Positions 15,485 through 18,121 of a stretch of DNA of 18,121 nt are shown one piece after another. This stretch comes from Alphaproteobacteria bacterium (GTDB lineage: Bacteria; Pseudomonadota; Alphaproteobacteria; SHVP01): NCBI GenBank assembly GCA_009694165.1, contig SHVP01000048.1:1-18121 (forward strand), in the 5' to 3' direction. Numbering within the stretch: position 1 is the stretch's first letter; each line of letters starts with the position of its first letter. Both the position numbers and the translations under genes were made by a program. The notes below the pieces were generated by a model. It was not told where the DNA came from. It made no database searches and saw nothing but the letters and a program-made list of their open reading frames with translations.

Positions 15485-16399
15485 TCAGTCAAAGACCGAC
15501 CCCGGTGCGACCGGACGACCGCGGAGATAGTCGTCGGCGCTCAAGGGCCTGCCGCCTTCCTGCTGCACCTTCAGCAGCCGTACGGCGGTGGCGCCGCAGG
15601 CGACAGTCAACTGATGATCGATCACCGTGCCGGCCGGTCCCCGCCCGTCGATCTGGATCGACGCCAACACCTTCAACCGTTGCCCCTGCCAGCGGAACCA
15701 CGCGCCGGGCCGGGGGCTGAGGCCGCGAATATGGCAATCGACGGTACGCGCCGGCTGGCTCCAATCGATCCGCGTTTCTTCCTTCGTGATCTTCGCGGCG
15801 TAGGTGACGCCATCCGAGGGCTGCGGCGACGGCGACACGGTGCCGGTCGCCAGGGCGTCCAGCGCACGGACGATCTCGGTGGCGCCGACCCCGGCCAGCT
15901 GATCGTGCAATTCGCCGGCGGTCGTTGTCGACCCGATTGGCACCCGCGCCCGGGCATAGACCGGGCCGGTGTCGAGACCCTCGTCCATTTTCATGATGCA
16001 GATCCCCGTCTCGGAGTCGCCCGCCATGATGGCGCGCTGGATCGGTGCCGCGCCGCGCCAGCGCGGCAGCAACGAGGCGTGAATATTGAGGCACCCCAGC
16101 CGGGGCGCGGCAAGAATAGCGGGCGGCAGGATCAGGCCATAGGCTGCGACCACGGCGACGTCGGCGCCATGACTGGCGAATTGCTGCTGCACCTCGTCGC
16201 TCCGCAGCGTGCGCGGGGTATGAACCGGAATGCCGCGCCGCTCGCCCACCAGCTGGACCGGAGACTTCCTCTCGCCATATCCGCGCCCAGCCGGCCGCGG
16301 CGGCTGGGCGTAGATAGCCACCACGTCGGGCGCGGCGTCGAACAGGGCCTGCAACGGCGCAACGGCAAACTCGGGCGTACCCATGAAGACGACGCGCAA
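15485..16399 (-). CDS. fmt: Methionyl-tRNA formyltransferase
   Basis: This 304-residue enzyme formylates Met-tRNAfMet using 10-formyl-tetrahydrofolate, needed for bacterial translation initiation. The N-terminal Rossmann-type formyltransferase domain begins [13 protein letters not shown]. The catalytic triad residues are Asn105 and His107 in [21 protein letters not shown], and Asp143 in MDEGLDTG. The C-terminal tRNA-binding OB-like domain follows (about 205-304). Length and spacing match E. coli Fmt. It starts six bases after the def stop, so def and fmt work as the usual pair: formyl addition before initiation and removal afterwards. Confidence 0.97.
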   Translation of the reverse strand: MRVVFMGTPEFAVAPLQALFDAAPDVVAIYAQPPRPAGRGYGERKSPVQLVGERRGIPVHTPRTLRSDEVQQQFASHGADVAVVAAYGLILPPAILAAPRLGCLNIHASLLPRWRGAAPIQRAIMAGDSETGICIMKMDEGLDTGPVYARARVPIGSTTTAGELHDQLAGVGATEIVRALDALATGTVSPSPQPSDGVTYAAKITKEETRIDWSQPARTVDCHIRGLSPRPGAWFRWQGQRLKVLASIQIDGRGPAGTVIDHQLTVACGATAVRLLKVQQEGGRPLSADDYLRGRPVAPGSVFD

Positions 16400-16405
16400 A
16401 GGAAC

Positions 16406-16927
16406 CTAGACCTCGGCGGTGGCCAGGCGCTTGGCCTTGATCATCTTGCGCATGATGATGCCGCGCTTGATCGCCGACAGATGCTCGACAAATACGATGC
16501 CATCGAGGTGGTCCATCTCGTGCTGCAGGCAGCGCGCCAGCAGTCCTTCGGCTTTGCGGGTCCGCGGTTCGCCGTCGAGATCGAGATAAGCAACCTCGAT
16601 TGCGGCCGGGCGGACGACCTCGGCAAACTGTTCGGGAAAGGAAAGACAGCCCTCTTCGGTGCATACGACGTCGTCGCTGCGCCAAATGATCTCCGGATTG
16701 ATCAGGGCGAAGGGCGCCGGCGGATCCGGATCCTTGGCCGGGTCGACGATGATGATCCGCCTCGGCACCGCGACCTGAATGGCCGAGAGTCCGACCCCGG
16801 GCGCGGCATACATCGTCTCCAGCATGTCGGCCACCAGTTGGCGAATCGAATCATCGACGGCGGTCACCGGAAGAGACCGCCGTTTCAAACGCGGATCAGG
16901 CGCTTTGACGATGGGAAGGATTGCCAT
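16406..16927 (-). CDS. def: Peptide deformylase
   Basis: This 173-residue metallo-hydrolase removes the formyl group from the N-terminus of new proteins. The three signature motifs are present: GVGLSAIQ (44-51; Ser replaces the more usual Ala), EGCLS (92-96, with metal ligand Cys94), and HEMDH (136-140, with ligands His136 and His140 and catalytic Glu137). Length is typical. The start ATG 16927 has no strong ribosome-binding site. It is the first gene of the - strand run def-fmt-truA and is divergent from rmuC. Confidence 0.97.
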   Translation of the reverse strand: MAILPIVKAPDPRLKRRSLPVTAVDDSIRQLVADMLETMYAAPGVGLSAIQVAVPRRIIIVDPAKDPDPPAPFALINPEIIWRSDDVVCTEEGCLSFPEQFAEVVRPAAIEVAYLDLDGEPRTRKAEGLLARCLQHEMDHLDGIVFVEHLSAIKRGIIMRKMIKAKRLATAEV

Positions 16928-17004
16928 ATGGTGTCGTCGCCGGCTTGGGATGTCGCCTTTAGGTATGCGCCCGCCCCATGGCCGTCAAGCTGGAGCCCTT
17001 CACC

Positions 17005-18121
17005 ATGCCCGTACTTGCCGGCGATTCGTCGTTGCCCTGGTTGGTGGCCGGCGTTGCCGCCGTCCTGCTCATCGGCCTGGTTGTCGCCGCCCTGCGGCAG
17101 GGTGGCCGCGGCGACGTCGAGCGCAAGGTGGTTGAGCTGTCGGTCGTCACCTCGGGCCTCCTCCAGGCCCAGACCGAAGTCCTCGGGCGCCTCAAGCAGT
17201 TGTCGGACACGACCGCCGCCGCGCAGTCTGAGCAGACCCAGGTTCTCAACGCGCGGCTCGATGCCGTGGCCGGCGGCGTTCGCCAGGCGCTCGAAACGTC
17301 ATCCCTGCGCACGGCCGAAAGCCTGGGCTCGCTGCAGAAACATTTGAACGTGATCGATCAGGCCCAGCGCAACATTCTCGAGTTGTCGACGCAAGTGGTG
17401 GGACTGCAGGACCTGCTCGGCAACAAACAGGCCCGCGGCGCCTTCGGCGAGATCCAGCTCAACGACCTGGTCGGCAACATTCTGCCCCCCGGTGCCTACG
17501 AGTTGCAGGCAAGGCTCAGCAACGGCCTGCGACCCGACTGCCTGATCCACATGCCGCTGCCGCCGGGATCGATTGCAATCGACGCCAAGTTTCCGCTGGA
17601 GGGCTATCAAGCCCTTCGCGCCGCGGCGGCCGACGAGCCGGCCCGGGTCCGCGCCGGTCGGGAGTTTCGCACGGCGATCCTGCGCCACATTCGCGACATC
17701 GCCGAGCGCTACATTTTGCCGGGCGAGACCGCCGAATCGGCGCTGATGTTTCTGCCCTCCGAGGCGATCTATGCGGAGTTGCATTCCAATTTTACCGATG
17801 TCGTCCAAGAGTCCTACCGGCACCGGGTATGGATCGTGTCGCCGACGACGCTGTGGGCGCTCCTCAATACCGTGCGGGCCGTGATGAAGGACGTGCAAAT
17901 GCGGGAGCAAGCGAGCGTCATTCAAAAAGAGGTGGCGGTGTTGCTCGGCGACATCCAACGGCTCGATCAGCGCGTGGCCAACCTGCAGCGCCACTTCAAC
18001 CAGGCGGGCGAGGATATTCGCGAGATCCGCATCTCGACGGAGAAGGTTCAGCAGCGCTCCGGTCGCATCGGTGACCTGCGTTTGGAGATCCCCGAACCCG
18101 CCGATCCCGGGCGCCAACTTC
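17005..18121 (+). CDS. rmuC: DNA recombination protein RmuC (3' end beyond window)
   Basis: This is a partial RmuC-family protein, about 372 residues visible with no stop before the window end. In E. coli the family limits recombination between inverted repeats. An N-terminal transmembrane helix (LPWLVAGVAAVLLIGLVVAAL, ~10-30) is followed by a long coiled coil (~40-145). The RmuC domain then shows KQARGAFGEIQLNDLV, AIDAKFPLEGYQAL, ALMFLPSEAIYAEL and IVSPTTLWALLNTVRAV, the nuclease-like core typical of the family. A second coiled coil follows. The start is uncertain: ATG 17005 has GGAG nine bases upstream and is used here; ATG 16978 would add nine residues but has no good site. It is divergent from def. 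Confidence 0.93.
   Translation, partial: MPVLAGDSSLPWLVAGVAAVLLIGLVVAALRQGGRGDVERKVVELSVVTSGLLQAQTEVLGRLKQLSDTTAAAQSEQTQVLNARLDAVAGGVRQALETSSLRTAESLGSLQKHLNVIDQAQRNILELSTQVVGLQDLLGNKQARGAFGEIQLNDLVGNILPPGAYELQARLSNGLRPDCLIHMPLPPGSIAIDAKFPLEGYQALRAAAADEPARVRAGREFRTAILRHIRDIAERYILPGETAESALMFLPSEAIYAELHSNFTDVVQESYRHRVWIVSPTTLWALLNTVRAVMKDVQMREQASVIQKEVAVLLGDIQRLDQRVANLQRHFNQAGEDIREIRISTEKVQQRSGRIGDLRLEIPEPADPGRQL

Noticed and set aside
16780..16796. Ser in place of Ala in peptide deformylase motif 1
   Set aside because: Small substitutions here are common in the family, and all metal ligands and the catalytic Glu are present, so it is not a sign of lost function.
15446..17347. A 633-codon open frame on the + strand opposite fmt and def
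   Set aside because: It is antisense to two unmistakable genes and runs into rmuC. Its composition (Arg/Gly/Asp/Pro-rich) is typical of antisense frames in high-GC DNA, and no family resemblance is visible.

Overview
The window is high-GC, densely packed bacterial chromosome. Gene content and protein style point to an alphaproteobacterium, most likely Rhodospirillales or a relative. The clues are the order rpmH-rnpA-yidD-yidC-engB-argB, then dapD-dapE and truA-fmt-def, plus a DUF2336 protein, a family concentrated in alphaproteobacteria. The taxonomic call is an inference from protein character, not a database match. No tRNA, rRNA, CRISPR array, insertion sequence or phage gene was seen. No gene-free stretch exceeds 300 bases; the longest gap is about 200 bp (4159-4362).

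Left part (1-4158): the 3' end of a gamma-glutamyltransferase gene on the + strand meets a three-gene - strand operon. In transcription order that operon encodes a MerA/lipoamide-dehydrogenase-like flavoprotein, an orphan membrane histidine kinase and trans-aconitate 2-methyltransferase. Its genes are 1 to about 43 bp apart. A divergent intergenic region (4159-4362) carries a good sigma70-type promoter for the next block.

Middle-left (4363-8371): rpmH, rnpA, yidD, yidC, engB and argB form a tight + strand array for ribosome and RNase P production, membrane insertion, ribosome assembly and arginine synthesis. rpmH is a 44-residue gene with a GTG start. Several junctions overlap or nearly touch, so translational coupling is likely.

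Middle (8361-11339): a - strand pair is wedged between argB and the nucleotidase/dapD block. One member is a PAS-PAS-GAF-GGDEF signalling protein, the other a DUF2336 protein. Both look broken. The first has an in-frame TGA inside its GAF domain and lacks about 20 residues inside its GGDEF domain. The second needs two separate one-base corrections to give a normal 441-residue protein. This is the most unusual part of the window: either a c-di-GMP signalling operon in decay or a low-quality patch of assembly.

Right part (11428-18121): a HAD pyrimidine 5'-nucleotidase (its C-terminus probably frameshifted), then dapD, dapE and a small multi-pass membrane protein on the + strand. Next, on the - strand, come def, fmt and truA (formyl-Met initiation, N-terminal deformylation and tRNA modification). 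The start of rmuC on the + strand runs off the window end.

Apart from the broken central operon, the content is ordinary housekeeping. I do not see a clearly new defence, mobile or biosynthetic system.
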